Shown in pieces: positions 17,796 through 28,200 of a stretch of DNA of 64,000 bases. Below the pieces are notes generated by a model, which saw only the letters and a program-made list of their open reading frames with translations, searched no databases and had not been told where the DNA came from. Source of the DNA: Nitrincola alkalilacustris (GTDB lineage Bacteria; Pseudomonadota; Gammaproteobacteria; Pseudomonadales; Balneatricaceae); the NCBI RefSeq assembly GCF_008973755.1, contig NZ_WBOM01000001.1, positions 186,001-250,000 of the forward strand, in the 5' to 3' direction. The position numbers and the translations under genes were made by a program. The number at the start of each line of letters is the position of its first letter. Within the stretch, counting starts at the first letter, position 1.

Positions 17796-19295
17796 TCAGG
17801 TTGTTTTTGATGCGTTGGCTATCTCCTGTTCTTCAATCATCCGATCAACAGATGACACATAGTACTCATCATCAAACGCGCCCTCGGGCTCTTTCAGCCA
17901 GATAAAGCAGATGATCCAACTGATCAGTGCTCCGCCGGCAATGATGTAGAAGAACTGTGAAGGGGTAACAAAGGTGAAGATAGTCAGGTAGACCACCGCA
18001 CCAACGTTGCCATAGGCACCTGCCATGCCGGAGATCTGGCCGGTCAGGCGACGCTTGATGGACGGAATGATACCGAAAGTGGCGCCCTCTGCCCCCTGAA
18101 CGAACACCGAGGTGAAGATGGTGATCGCAATCGCCACGATCAAGGGCCAGGATGAGTTCAACATGCCCATCATCAGGAAGCCGACACAGATCCCGAACAT
18201 GTAGCAGAGCATCACGAAGCGCCGGTTGCCCATACGATCCGACACCATGCCGCCCATGGGGCGTGCGACCAGATTGACGAAGGCAAAGGAGGCAGCAATC
18301 AGACCCGCCGCTGCGGCATTCAGCCCCCAGGTCTCTTCGAAGAACATCGGCAGCATGGAGACCACCGCCAGTTCGGCACCGAAGTTGGCAAAGTAGGTGG
18401 AGTTGAGTGCGGCAACACTGGTGAAGGGGTACTTGTCATCTTCGGGTACACCCTTTTTCAGGATCGGGATATTCACGCGCAGTATCTGTACAATCTGGTA
18501 GATCACGATGGCAACGATCACCAGGTAAGCGATCAGGGCGCCAGTTGCACTCAGGTATCCCATCACCTGAATACGCCAGACCAGAATCGCCAGTACACCC
18601 ACCAGTGGGATAGTCCAGATGATCAGCTTGATCATATCGCCCCAGGTGCTGACTTCCAGTGCGGCAGCCTTGCGTGGTTTTCTATGTGCCCTTTCATCCG
18701 GGCCATCGGTGATGGCGAACCAATAGTAGATACCATAAGCGGCCATGACCACGGCGCTCTGTGCAATCGCCCAGCGCCAGCCTTCATCTCCACCGTACAT
18801 GGTCAGTGCGATGGTCGGCAGTGACATGGCGGCGGCGGCCGAACCGAAGTTACCCCAACCGGCATAGAAACCCTCGGCAAATCCGATATCCTTGGGTTTG
18901 AACCACAGGGCAGTCATATGGATGCCGACGACGAAGCTGGCCCCGATGGAGCTCAACACCAGACGTGAGATCAGCAGTTGCATCATGGTGTCACCGAAAG
19001 CAAACACCAGAGCGGGGATGGACATAGTGACCATCAGAATCGAGAAGACTCTGCGTGGGCCGAAGCGGTCCAGCGCCATCCCGACCAGTATCCTTGCCGG
19101 TATGGTCAGGGCAACGTTGCAGATGGCGAACAGGCGGATATCATCGGGTGTCAGCCAGTCGACACTTCTGAGCATGCTGGATGCCAGAGGTGCCATGTTG
19201 AACCAGACATAAAAAGTGATGAAAAACGCAATCCAGGTCAGATGCAGTGCTCTGATCTCCGGGTTGCGAAATTTGAAAACGGCGGAAACTTTCAT
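17796..19295 (-). CDS. narK: Nitrate transporter, NarK1-like (major facilitator)
   Basis: Twelve-helix inner-membrane nitrate transporter of the nitrate/nitrite porter family, 499 residues. Family motifs are present as FYAGWGNFGSAAA and as GAEGATFGIIPSI followed by GAYGNVGAV. This motif style fits the type I, proton-coupled nitrate importers that start nitrate respiration. It is last in a narK2-usp-narK1 run, 13 bases after the universal stress gene. Its hydrophilic loop near residues 200-220 (DERAHRKPRKAA) and long C-terminal tail are slightly longer than usual. The assignment to NarK1 rather than another NNP subtype is an inference. Confidence 0.9.
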   Translation of the reverse strand: MKVSAVFKFRNPEIRALHLTWIAFFITFYVWFNMAPLASSMLRSVDWLTPDDIRLFAICNVALTIPARILVGMALDRFGPRRVFSILMVTMSIPALVFAFGDTMMQLLISRLVLSSIGASFVVGIHMTALWFKPKDIGFAEGFYAGWGNFGSAAAAMSLPTIALTMYGGDEGWRWAIAQSAVVMAAYGIYYWFAITDGPDERAHRKPRKAAALEVSTWGDMIKLIIWTIPLVGVLAILVWRIQVMGYLSATGALIAYLVIVAIVIYQIVQILRVNIPILKKGVPEDDKYPFTSVAALNSTYFANFGAELAVVSMLPMFFEETWGLNAAAAGLIAASFAFVNLVARPMGGMVSDRMGNRRFVMLCYMFGICVGFLMMGMLNSSWPLIVAIAITIFTSVFVQGAEGATFGIIPSIKRRLTGQISGMAGAYGNVGAVVYLTIFTFVTPSQFFYIIAGGALISWIICFIWLKEPEGAFDDEYYVSSVDRMIEEQEIANASKTT

Positions 19296-19308
19296 GACGG
19301 CATATCCT

Positions 19309-19767
19309 TTAAGGGCTGGGCAGTATCAACAGTGGGCATTCAGCACGGCGTGCCAGAAATGAACTCACGCTGCCGAAGGTCATGTAATCCAGTTCATCCA
19401 CGAAATAGCTCAGTGACTGGGCAATGAAACCGCCGTCCGGCTGGTGGCTGTGTCGGGCAATGACCAGCAGATTGGGTACTCTTTTCTTTGTTGCTTTCAG
19501 AATCATCTTGCGCGGGTCGCCTTCACCCAGCATGATTTCGCAATCGAGTCCTTCATCCTGGACAAACTTCATGCCCCCTTCGAGCGCCTGCTTCAGCTCT
19601 CGGTACTCCTCCTGAAACAGCTCCTCGTTGGCATCGGAGGAGTCGAGAGGGTTTTCCGCCACGCCGATCAAGATGATCTGCGGTCGCATCGCACCGAACA
19701 GCGTCAAGACTTGTGCCAGTGCCAGCTTGGCGTTGCGGGATCCGTCGTACGCAACCATGATTTTCAT
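19309..19767 (-). CDS. Universal stress protein family
   Basis: A 152-residue UspA-fold protein. It starts MKIMVAYDGSRNAKLAL, typical of the family, and ends with GSVSSFLARRAECPLLIL, the usual dimer strand. The phosphate-binding glycines are only partly matched, so ATP binding is uncertain. It lies between two nitrate transporter genes and is probably co-transcribed with them. Universal stress genes often accompany anaerobic respiration loci; the specific role is unknown. Confidence 0.88.
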   Translation of the reverse strand: MKIMVAYDGSRNAKLALAQVLTLFGAMRPQIILIGVAENPLDSSDANEELFQEEYRELKQALEGGMKFVQDEGLDCEIMLGEGDPRKMILKATKKRVPNLLVIARHSHQPDGGFIAQSLSYFVDELDYMTFGSVSSFLARRAECPLLILPSP

Positions 19768-19827
19768 TATCAGTACTCCCGTGTGTGATCCGACCAGCGC
19801 TATCTGGCTGGCCGGTAATCGGGTTGA

Positions 19828-21441
19828 TCAGGGGTTTTTCACATAGGCGTTCTTGCGCAGGTAGAACCACCAGTTCACCACCAGGCAGAGCGCGTAGAAC
19901 ACGGCAAAGCCATACATCGCCATCTCGGGTGTGCCGGCCTGAATCTGCTCGCCCATCACGCGCGGGGCGATAAAAGCGCCATAGGCGGCAACGGCTGAGG
20001 TCCATCCCAGAACAGGCCCTTTCTGATGCATGTCGAAGATCACGCCGATGGTGCGGAAGGTGGAGCCGTTGCCGATGCCGCTGGCTGCGAACAGCACAAT
20101 GAACAGCAACAGGAAGATTGCAAAGTAGGCATTGGGGTCAGTTGAGTTGTAGGCCAGCATCATCACATAGCCGGTGGCTACGGAGGCGAATACCATCACC
20201 ACCGAGATGACCTGAGTCACGATGGAGCCGCCCACTTTGTCTGAGATCCAGCCACCAATAGGACGTATCAGCGCACCGACAAAGGGACCGATCCAGGCCC
20301 AGGTCAGGGCGCTGGGGCCATCCGGGTTACGGATGCGGGTTACGGTGCCATCGGCAGCGATATCCATCATGTTGCCGAAGATCACGGTGATCGACAGGGG
20401 CAGGGCGGCTGAGAAGCCGATGAAGGAGCCGAAGGTCAGGATGTAGAGCACGGTCATGGACCAGGTGTGCTTGTTGCTGAAGATGGCAAACTGCTTCTGG
20501 ATATTGGGTTTGATCTCGCCCGGAATCATGCGCAGCATCAGCAGGGTGATCACAATGGTCAGTGGCAGGGCGAGCCACATATTGAGGATGCCGAGGCCAA
20601 CAGGGCTTGGCAGGAAGAGATACAGGCCGATGGCTGCGGCGATAAAACCGACCAGATACAGACCGAGGATCTTGCCGAAAGCACTCAGAGGCGACCCCGG
20701 ATCTGGCGTGATGGTGCGCAGGTTGTTCATACCAAACCAACCGGCAAAGGCCAGAGGAATCAGAAACACCAGCCAGATGAATCCCGCATTCTGGATCCAG
20801 GTGGGTGTACCGGCCTCAATGCGGCCGATCAGGGTGCCGCTGGCGCGCTGCAGCTCCAGTGGATCACCGGCGATGACGCCGAAGACGCCGGCGGTCATCA
20901 CCAGAGGGATCAGTATCTGCATGCTGGTGACACCGAAATTGCCAAGCCCTGCATTCATGCCCAGGGCATAACCCTGCTGGCTTTTCGGGTAGAAGGTGCT
21001 GATGTTACTCATCGAGCAGGCAAAATTACCGCCGCCGATGCCGGACAGCAGCGCCATAAGCTGGAAGACCCACAGGGGAGTGGTGGGGTCCATCAGGGCG
21101 AACCCTGTCCCGGCGGCAGGGATCATCAACAGCGCGGTGGTCAGAAAAACAGTATTACGTCCACCGGCAATGCGGATCATGAAGGATGCCGGTATGCGCA
21201 AGGTTGCCCCGGAAAGACCAGCAATGGCTGTCAGTGTGAACAGTTGCGAAGCTTCAAAGGGAAATCCCAGATTAAGCATCTGTACCGTGATCATGCCCCA
21301 CATCAGCCAGATGGCAAAACCCATCAACAGGCTGGGAATGGAGATCCACAAGTTGCGACTGGCAATCGACTTACCGGTCTTCTCCCAGAAGGCTTGATTC
21401 TCGACATCCCAATCATGGATGTCCTGGTTGCTCTTGGCCAT
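19828..21441 (-). CDS. narK2: Nitrate/nitrite transporter, NarK2-like (major facilitator)
   Basis: A 537-residue major facilitator protein of the inner membrane. Both nitrate signatures are clear: SGIGGGNFACSMSNISTFYP leading into QGYALGMNAGLGNFGV, and FAASGIGNGSTFRTIG. These are typical of type II NarK proteins, which exchange nitrite for nitrate. About 35 polar residues precede the first helix. Having NarK1-like and NarK2-like genes side by side mirrors pseudomonads. The 281-base region upstream contains a hairpin and single NarL-like heptamers. Confidence 0.92.
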   Translation of the reverse strand: MAKSNQDIHDWDVENQAFWEKTGKSIASRNLWISIPSLLMGFAIWLMWGMITVQMLNLGFPFEASQLFTLTAIAGLSGATLRIPASFMIRIAGGRNTVFLTTALLMIPAAGTGFALMDPTTPLWVFQLMALLSGIGGGNFACSMSNISTFYPKSQQGYALGMNAGLGNFGVTSMQILIPLVMTAGVFGVIAGDPLELQRASGTLIGRIEAGTPTWIQNAGFIWLVFLIPLAFAGWFGMNNLRTITPDPGSPLSAFGKILGLYLVGFIAAAIGLYLFLPSPVGLGILNMWLALPLTIVITLLMLRMIPGEIKPNIQKQFAIFSNKHTWSMTVLYILTFGSFIGFSAALPLSITVIFGNMMDIAADGTVTRIRNPDGPSALTWAWIGPFVGALIRPIGGWISDKVGGSIVTQVISVVMVFASVATGYVMMLAYNSTDPNAYFAIFLLLFIVLFAASGIGNGSTFRTIGVIFDMHQKGPVLGWTSAVAAYGAFIAPRVMGEQIQAGTPEMAMYGFAVFYALCLVVNWWFYLRKNAYVKNP

Positions 21442-21589
21442 AAGTTGTTTCCTGTTTTCCGTTCACTAAAGGAGTAAAAAACAACGCGGAATAACGGCTG
21501 AAAAAGCCCGTCAATGCTTTTACTGGCTTTAACCATACGCCGTGAAACAGGGAACAAAAACAGCCTGAAAAGGGCTGAAAAAACGCTTA

Positions 21590-21610
21590 TATCACTTTGG
21601 TGATACTCAT
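21590..21610. promoter_or_regulatory. Palindrome and NarL-like heptamer upstream of narK2
   Basis: TATCACTTTGGTGATA (21590-21605) is a perfect inverted repeat with a four-base spacer, and TACTCAT (21604-21610) fits the NarL heptamer TACYYMT. The palindrome is in the wrong orientation for an FNR site. The binder is not known. Confidence 0.35.
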
Positions 21611-21655
21611 AATTAATTTTTCAGGCTTATGTTTTATATCGGTTTTTTATGCGCG

Positions 21656-21681
21656 AACCTCTCTTTTAGTGAAGAGAGGTT
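21656..21681 (-). terminator. Hairpin downstream of narL
   Basis: AACCTCTCTT (21656-21665) pairs perfectly with AAGAGAGGTT (21672-21681) over a six-base loop, 41 bases after the narL stop. No T-run follows on the minus strand, so it is either a factor-dependent end or a stabilising hairpin before the narK2 promoter. Confidence 0.55.
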
Positions 21682-21722
21682 GCTGGGGAGGGTTTTTGTG
21701 GGTACTTATTATTAACCGGACA

Positions 21723-22397
21723 TTACGAGCGTGTAATGCCCTCCTGAACGGCCCAGACAGCCACCTCGACACGTGAACGCAGGTGCAGCTTTTTCAGCAG
21801 ATTCTTGACATGAACCTTGACCGTGCCTTCGGTCACATCCAGGCGTCGGGCAATCATCTTGTTGGACAGGCCTTCTGCGATCAGGCGCAGTATCTGCATC
21901 TCGCGCGCCGTCAGGCTGGAGATATCAGGTCCGGCCGGTCGGCTGCGCTGGTTGCGCAGGGCTTCGGCCAGCAGAGCAGTCAGGCGTTCGCTCACCACCA
22001 TGCGTCCGTGCGCTGCCTGGCGCAGTTGCACGACCAGATCCTCCGGCTCCATATCCTTCAATAGATAGCCATCGGCACCAGATTTCAGGGCTGCCACGAC
22101 ATCCTCCTCGTGGTCCGACACGGTGAATATCACGATACGTGACATCACCCCTTCTGCACGCAGCTGCTTGAGGGTTTCGATACCGTTGACCTCTGGCATA
22201 TTCAGATCCAGCAGGATCAGATCCGGATCCAGCTCCAGTGCTTTTCTGACGCCATCGCGGGCGTTGCTGGCTTCACCGATGACCACCATGTCATCCTCCA
22301 GCTCCAGCAGTTGTGTGATGCCGCGCCTCAGCAGGGGATGATCATCGATCAACATCAGTGTAGCGGGTGAGTCTGTATGGTCTTCCTGAACGGTCAT
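21723..22397 (-). CDS. narL: Nitrate response regulator NarL
   Basis: Response regulator of 224 residues with a receiver domain (phospho-acceptor near D64 in [10 protein letters not shown], acidic pair at 18-19, lysine in LLKDME) and a C-terminal LuxR-type helix-turn-helix ([22 protein letters not shown], given in part). It pairs with the NarX gene 11 bases upstream. Its targets would be the TACYYMT heptamers seen upstream of narX, narG and possibly moaA. It activates nitrate respiration when NarX senses nitrate. Confidence 0.94.
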   Translation of the reverse strand: MTVQEDHTDSPATLMLIDDHPLLRRGITQLLELEDDMVVIGEASNARDGVRKALELDPDLILLDLNMPEVNGIETLKQLRAEGVMSRIVIFTVSDHEEDVVAALKSGADGYLLKDMEPEDLVVQLRQAAHGRMVVSERLTALLAEALRNQRSRPAGPDISSLTAREMQILRLIAEGLSNKMIARRLDVTEGTVKVHVKNLLKKLHLRSRVEVAVWAVQEGITRS

Positions 22398-22408
22398 GGG
22401 GCTATTCC

Positions 22409-24307
22409 TCAGGTGATATCGGTTGCACGGCTGCTGAAAAAGGGTTTGATTCGACTGGGGGCACTGGCCGGGCTGAAGGTGAGGTGTACTTCAACCCCGC
22501 CTTCAGAATGGTTGGCAATGCTAAGGTTCCCGCCGAGCGTCATGGAGCGATCACGCATGATGATCAGGCCATAATGCTCATCCGGAATCTTACCATCGGT
22601 CAGCCCGATGCCGTTATCGCGAACGGACAGGTGCATGCAGGCTTCCTTGAAAAAGATACTGACCTCAATGTGACTGGCCTGCGCATGTTTTTGCGCATTG
22701 GACAGTGCCTCGCGAGCCACCTGCAGGACATGCACCTCCTCATTCGGGTTGAGGATGTTGGGCGGCAGATCGTAGTGCAGATCGACCGGGAAACCCAGCC
22801 GTTCGGAAAACTCCGCCACCGTCTGCTTGAAGGCTTCGTGCAGCCCAGGCTTGTCGAGCTGCAGGCGGAAGGTGGTCAGCAGCTCTCGTAACTGCCGATA
22901 GGCACTGTTCAACCCGGTGCGCATCTCTCCGACCACCGTTGTCTGGCGCTCGGTTGTGCTTTCTTTCTGCTGCAGTTTCTGCAGACGACTGACCTGAATC
23001 TTCAGATAGGATAGTGATTGTGCGAGTGAATCATGCAGCTCACGTGCAATCACGGTGCGCTCCTCCAGCAGTGACAGTTGCTGCTGTTCAGACATCTTGT
23101 TGTGCAGATAGATGGCGGTGCCGAGCTGATCAGCCAGTGTCTCCAGCAATCGCAGGGCCCGTTCACTCAGGACCCGACCCTTGGGATAGCTGATCTCAAG
23201 CGTGCCCAGTTCCTTGTTGCCTGCGGTAACCGGCAGAACCAGTTGATCAAGTGCTGCTGCCTTTGGCGCTTCGTCACTGGCGCTATCATCAGCCAGACAG
23301 GCATTACATGAGTAGTCCTTGCAGTAAGCGGGTCGTGTTACCACCTGAGTACTCATTACAGGCAGCGAGTTTTGTACCTCAGAGTCGTTCAGATAGAGGT
23401 TGGTAGGGCCTATCTCCAGCAGCTTTTCCAGCTCTTTCAATACGGGGATGGCACCACGGCAGAGATCACCCCCATTGTCATAAAGGCTGTGGTTGGCATC
23501 ATGCAGTAGTTGCAGGGCGCGATGGCTGCGCTCAAGCTCCAGTGTTTTCTTCTTCACTCGGCCCTCGAGATTGGCATAGCTGGCAGACAGCTGAGCGGCC
23601 ATATCATCGAAGGTATGGCCCAGTGCACTCAGTTCATCTTCACCATGCAGCTCAGAACGGATATTGAAATTGTGACTACCCGCTTCATTGACCAGCAGCA
23701 TCAGCCGTTTCAAGGGTTTGACGATCTTCTTGCGGATATCCTCAACCGAGATCAGGATCATCGCGATGGCAAAGGCCAGACAGGTGAACTGGATAAACAG
23801 CAGTAACCGAATCTTGGTCTCGGTATTGTGCTCCAGCAGTGACACCATCTGGTCTATCTCCTGAAACATCGCTTCAAGATCCTGTTCGTACTCCATGAAC
23901 TGCGCCGTGGAAAGCTGCTCCAACCCACTCAGCCGAGGTAACAGCTGCTCATGCCAGATAGACCTGATCTGCAAGTATTGAGTGTTGAGGCGCTGATCGG
24001 TTGCTTTGGGGATCGCATTGGTCAGATCGTCCAGCTCCAGTCTTTCGCTGAAGCCGTCCAGCGTCCGCTGCAGTTGTTCCGACATGAGCGCTCTTTCCGG
24101 CTGCTCATTAAACGACAGTTCATGCAGCGTATTGATGATGCGATAGGTCTGCATCCTCAGTGAGCCGGCAATATTCAGCGCCGCCGCATCGCCACGCGTT
24201 CGATCTGCCACGATAAAAGAGGCCAGAATACTGATCAGCGCCATCAGATACACCGTCAGCATATAGGCGGAGATTCTGGCAACTATGGAGTGTTTGATCG
24301 CTGGCAT
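22409..24307 (-). CDS. narX: Nitrate/nitrite sensor histidine kinase NarX
   Basis: Inner-membrane sensor kinase of 632 residues. The nitrate-binding P-box is clear right after the first helix ([17 protein letters not shown], about residues 39-55). A second helix near 170-190, a HAMP linker, a central module with cysteines (CKDYSCNAC), a HisKA_3 domain ([10 protein letters not shown], phospho-accepting His near 425) and an ATPase domain ([11 protein letters not shown]-like N box) follow. It is first in narXL. The promoter region carries a perfect 7-2-7 NarL site, suggesting feedback control. Confidence 0.95.
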   Translation of the reverse strand: MPAIKHSIVARISAYMLTVYLMALISILASFIVADRTRGDAAALNIAGSLRMQTYRIINTLHELSFNEQPERALMSEQLQRTLDGFSERLELDDLTNAIPKATDQRLNTQYLQIRSIWHEQLLPRLSGLEQLSTAQFMEYEQDLEAMFQEIDQMVSLLEHNTETKIRLLLFIQFTCLAFAIAMILISVEDIRKKIVKPLKRLMLLVNEAGSHNFNIRSELHGEDELSALGHTFDDMAAQLSASYANLEGRVKKKTLELERSHRALQLLHDANHSLYDNGGDLCRGAIPVLKELEKLLEIGPTNLYLNDSEVQNSLPVMSTQVVTRPAYCKDYSCNACLADDSASDEAPKAAALDQLVLPVTAGNKELGTLEISYPKGRVLSERALRLLETLADQLGTAIYLHNKMSEQQQLSLLEERTVIARELHDSLAQSLSYLKIQVSRLQKLQQKESTTERQTTVVGEMRTGLNSAYRQLRELLTTFRLQLDKPGLHEAFKQTVAEFSERLGFPVDLHYDLPPNILNPNEEVHVLQVAREALSNAQKHAQASHIEVSIFFKEACMHLSVRDNGIGLTDGKIPDEHYGLIIMRDRSMTLGGNLSIANHSEGGVEVHLTFSPASAPSRIKPFFSSRATDIT

Positions 24308-24426
24308 GGCATCTCGATGATTGGTTCGGGAAAGCGGCAGTCATTAACACCTGATTAAGTGTAGTCGCTGCTTAGAGTAGAGAGTCCATTCTATTGGAAG
24401 TGGTATTTAGAACCAACGAATTGACC

Positions 24427-24442
24427 TACCTCTTAAGAGGTA
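24427..24442. promoter_or_regulatory. NarL 7-2-7 site upstream of narX
   Basis: TACCTCT-TA-AGAGGTA is two perfect inverted NarL heptamers (TACYYMT) with the classic two-base spacer, 120 bases before the narX start codon. It is a full 16-base palindrome. Confidence 0.7.
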
Positions 24443-24526
24443 GTTTGGGGCTATTGGGAGGTAGAGGGTTTAAGGTACCAGTGGTACGGTATGAGCGAGG
24501 AACATGGCATATGGCGATATGGGCAG

Positions 24527-24613
24527 TTAATCGGTTGGAGGCCACTGCTGCGCAGCGTGCAACACACGCAGTATGCGCACCGTAACGGAATCCTCCTTAT
24601 ACACTATGATATA
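24527..24613 (-). pseudogene. 3' remnant of a RelE/ParE-type toxin gene
   Basis: Two bases after the antitoxin stop codon, an open stretch of 28 codons ends in TAA and encodes YIIVYKEDSVTVRILRVLHA followed by AQQWPPTD. The YxxxY-VxVLRVLHAAR-like ending is the usual C terminus of RelE/ParE toxins. The rest of the toxin, about 60-70 residues, is missing, so a deletion has joined the antitoxin stop to the toxin tail. The fragment cannot be toxic. Assignment rests on this short but characteristic stretch. Confidence 0.7.
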
Positions 24614-24615
24614 GT

Positions 24616-24906
24616 TCAAGCACGGCGCTTCCTGTCGATCAACGCTTGTGCATCATCCATTACCTGCTGATGAGATACGGTTGGTCGAGTGTCGGCCAAT
24701 GCTTCTTGAACTTTTGAGCGAAACCAAGCGTCATGAGCCTCTGGATCAGCAGTTAACCCTACTGGTAACCCACCTTCTTTAGTTATGCGAGTAAGAAGGA
24801 TGCGGACGGCATCTGATATGGTCAGACCGAAGCCAGCGAGCTTTTCCGCTGCTTCAGCCTTCAGTTCGTCATCCACCCGAACGTGCAACATTGATGTGTG
24901 AGCCAT
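24616..24906 (-). CDS. RelB/DinJ-family antitoxin, orphan
   Basis: A 96-residue protein starting MAHTSMLHVRVDDELKAEAA, a ribbon-helix-helix N terminus of the RelB/DinJ type (LTISDAVRILLTRI follows). GGAG lies eight bases before the ATG at 24906; an upstream in-frame ATG at 24966 lacks a good site. The toxin gene that should follow is reduced to a stump, so this is an orphan antitoxin. It may still bind its own promoter, which lies inside the narX-narG control region. Confidence 0.85.
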   Translation of the reverse strand: MAHTSMLHVRVDDELKAEAAEKLAGFGLTISDAVRILLTRITKEGGLPVGLTADPEAHDAWFRSKVQEALADTRPTVSHQQVMDDAQALIDRKRRA

Positions 24907-25261
24907 GGTAAGTTCTCCGATTGTCATACATAACGTTATGATGCATCTCAAATGAGATACGGTCAAGTAGGCATTGGAGGCTCATTGCGTTATGTCAGAT
25001 GTCAGAATTTTATCCTTAAGCCTCAGTACTCCTCACCCCCCCCACCCCTTACCCCTCAAGAGGTAGTTTGCGTGTATCTGGAGGTAACCTTACAGATATT
25101 GCGTTGATCTTACGCCAGAATCGGTTGTGAAGAGTCGTCCTGTGCTTGTATCAGGGCGGCGCACTTAAGTGGCGGGCTGGCTGTTCATCCTGATGTAACC
25201 AGCTCCGCAATCAGGTACGACATGCTCGTACATCACATCCGAGGAGTCTGGGAGATCGACC
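24907..25261 (+). promoter_or_regulatory. narG upstream region with NarL sites and an FNR-like half site
   Basis: This 355-base stretch has no gene. It holds one perfect 7-2-7 NarL site, TACCCCT-CA-AGAGGTA (25050-25065), and a further heptamer, TACTCCT (25027-25033). At 25104-25117 TTGATCTTACGCCA has a perfect left FNR half and a poor right half. NarL far upstream and FNR nearer the gene is the arrangement known for narG in enteric bacteria. GAGGAG lies 21 bases before the narG ATG and GGGAGA seven bases before it. Confidence 0.65.
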
Positions 25262-28200
25262 ATGAGTCACTTCATAGATCGGCTGAATTATTTCAAGAAA
25301 GCGAGAGCGCCGTTTGCCAATGGCCATGGCGAGACACAAGACACCAACCGTGAATGGGAGGATGGTTATCGCCAGCGCTGGCAGCACGACAAGGTGGTGC
25401 GCTCCACGCATGGGGTGAACTGCACCGGCTCCTGCAGCTGGAAAATCTACGTCAAGAATGGGCTGGTCACCTGGGAAACCCAGCAGACCGACTATCCGCG
25501 TACCCGTCCGGATCTGCCCAATCATGAACCGCGTGGCTGCCCGCGTGGTGCCAGCTACTCCTGGTATATGTACAGTGCCAACCGCCTCAAATATCCGATG
25601 GCACGTAAACAGTTGCTGCAGTTGTGGCGCGAAGCCAAGAGCCAGCATGATGATCCGGTCAATGCCTGGGCATCGATTGTTGAAGATGAAGCCAAGACCA
25701 GCCGCTACAAAAGCATGCGCGGCATGGGTGGTTTTTTGCGCTCCACCTGGGATGAGCTGAATGAGCTGATCGCGGCCTCGAATGTTTACACCGCCAAGAA
25801 ATATGGCCCGGATCGTATCATCGGTTTCTCACCGATTCCGGCGATGTCGATGGTGTCCTATGCGGCTGGCAGCCGTTACCTGTCCCTGATCGGTGGCGTC
25901 TGCATGAGCTTCTACGATTGGTACTGCGACCTGCCACCGGCGTCCCCCATGACCTGGGGTGAGCAGACCGACGTACCGGAGTCGGCCGACTGGTACAACA
26001 GCAACTACATCATCGCCTGGGGCTCGAATGTACCCCAGACACGTACCCCCGATGCCCACTTCTTCACCGAGGTGCGCTACAAGGGCACCAAGACCGTCGC
26101 CATCACTCCGGACTTCTCGGAAGTCGCCAAGCTGTCTGATCAATGGATCAATCCCAAGCAGGGTACCGATGCGGCGCTGGCGATGGCATTCGGGCATGTG
26201 ATCCTGAAAGAGTTCCACATCGATAATCCGAGTGAGTACTTCACCGATTACGTGCGCCGTTACACCGACATGCCCTATCTGGTGATGCTGGAGGAGCGTG
26301 AAGATGGCCTGCATGCACCGGGGCGTTTCCTGCGTGCCAGTGATCTTGCCGAGAATCTGGGTGAAGAGAACAACCCGGATTGGAAAACCATTGCGCTGGA
26401 CGAGATCACTGATGAGCTGGTGGTGCCCAATGGCTCCATTGGTTTCCGCTGGGGTGAGAAGGGCAAGTGGAATATCGAGCAGAAAACCGGCACCGATAAA
26501 CAGGATGTCAAACTGCGTCTGAGCCTGGTAGATGCGCATGATGAAGTGGTCAAGGTGGGCTTCCCATACTTTGGCGGCATCGAGCATGAGTATTACAACC
26601 ATGTCAAAGCCAGCGATATTCTGAAGCACTACCTGCCTTCGCGCAGTGTCACGCTGGCCGATGGCCGGGTGGTTAAAGTGGTCAGTGTCTATGATCTGAT
26701 GATTGCCAACTACGGTATCGATCGTGGCCTGCACGAGGATGATGATGGCGCGACCAATTTCGATCAGGTCGCACCTTATACACCCGCCTGGCAGGAGGGG
26801 ATTACCGGTGTGCCACGCGATACCGTGATCCGTATTGCGCGTGAGTTTGCCGATACTGCGAACAAGACTAATGGTCGGGCGATGATCATTGTCGGTGCCG
26901 GGATGAACCACTGGTATCACATGGACATGAACTACCGTGGCCTGATCAACATGCTGATCCTGTGTGGTTGCGTGGGTCAGAGCGGCGGTGGCTGGGCACA
27001 CTATGTGGGCCAGGAAAAACTGCGTCCGCAGACCGGCTGGCAGCCTCTGGCGTTTGCTCTCGACTGGCAGCGTCCACCACGCCATATGAACTCCACCTCC
27101 TTCTTCTATGCCCACTCCGATCAGTGGCGCTATGAGAAGCTGGAAGTCAGCGAGATCCTGTCGCCTCTGGCCGATGCCAGTCGCTATAAGGGCAGCCTGA
27201 TCGACTTCAACGTGCGTGCCGAACGGATGGGCTGGTTGCCCTCGGCGCCGCAGATGAATACCAATCCACTGGGGATAGCTGCAAAGGCCAAAGCAGCAGG
27301 TTTGGCACCTCAGGATTATATGGTCAAGGCGATCAAGTCGGGTGAGCTGGCCTTTGCCGCTGAAGATCCCGATGCACCGCAGAACTATCCGCGTAACCTG
27401 TTTATCTGGCGCTCCAACCTGCTTGGCTCCTCCGGCAAAGGGCATGAGTACATGCTCAAGTATCTGCTGGGAACACGCCATGGTCTGCAGGGTAAGGATC
27501 TGGGTGAAGAGGGCGGTGCCATGCCGGAAGAGGTGAAATGGCACAAGGAGGTCAAAGAGGGCAAGCTGGATCTGCTGGTCACCCTGGATTTCCGCATGTC
27601 GACCACCTGTCTCTACTCCGACATCGTGCTGCCGACCGCGACCTGGTATGAGAAGGATGACCTGAACACTTCAGATATGCATCCGTTCATCCATCCATTG
27701 ACTGCTGCCACTGATCCCGCCTGGGAAGCGCGCAGCGACTGGGATATTTACAAGGGGATCGCAAAATCCTTCTCGGATGCCTGCGAAGGTCATCTGGGTG
27801 TCGAGACCGATATGGTCACGCTGCCACTGCAGCATGACTCTCCCGGCGAGCTGGGTCAGCCGCTGGATGTGAAGGACTGGAAAAAAGGCGAGTGCGAGAT
27901 GATCCCGGGTAAAACTGCACCGGCCTTCCTGGCGGTGGAGCGTAACTATCCCGAGACCTATGCCCGCTTTACTTCGCTGGGTCCTGCGCTTGAAAAACTG
28001 GGCAATGGCGGCAAAGGCATCAACTGGAACACGGATGATGAAGTGGCGCTGCTGGGTAAGCTGAATCACAAGCACACCTCCGGCAGCAACATCGGTCGGC
28101 CAAAAATTGAAACCGCGATCGATGCTGCAGAAGTGGTACTGACGCTGGCGCCGGAAACCAATGGTCAGGTGGCGGTAAAAGCCTGGCAGGCGCTGTCGGA

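Noticed and set aside
21590-21605. TATCACTTTGGTGATA as an FNR site
   Set aside because: FNR needs TTGAT then ATCAA; here the half sites are in the opposite order.
24616-24906. A complete toxin-antitoxin pair
   Set aside because: Only the last 28 codons of the toxin are present after the antitoxin stop; no other frame around it encodes the missing part.
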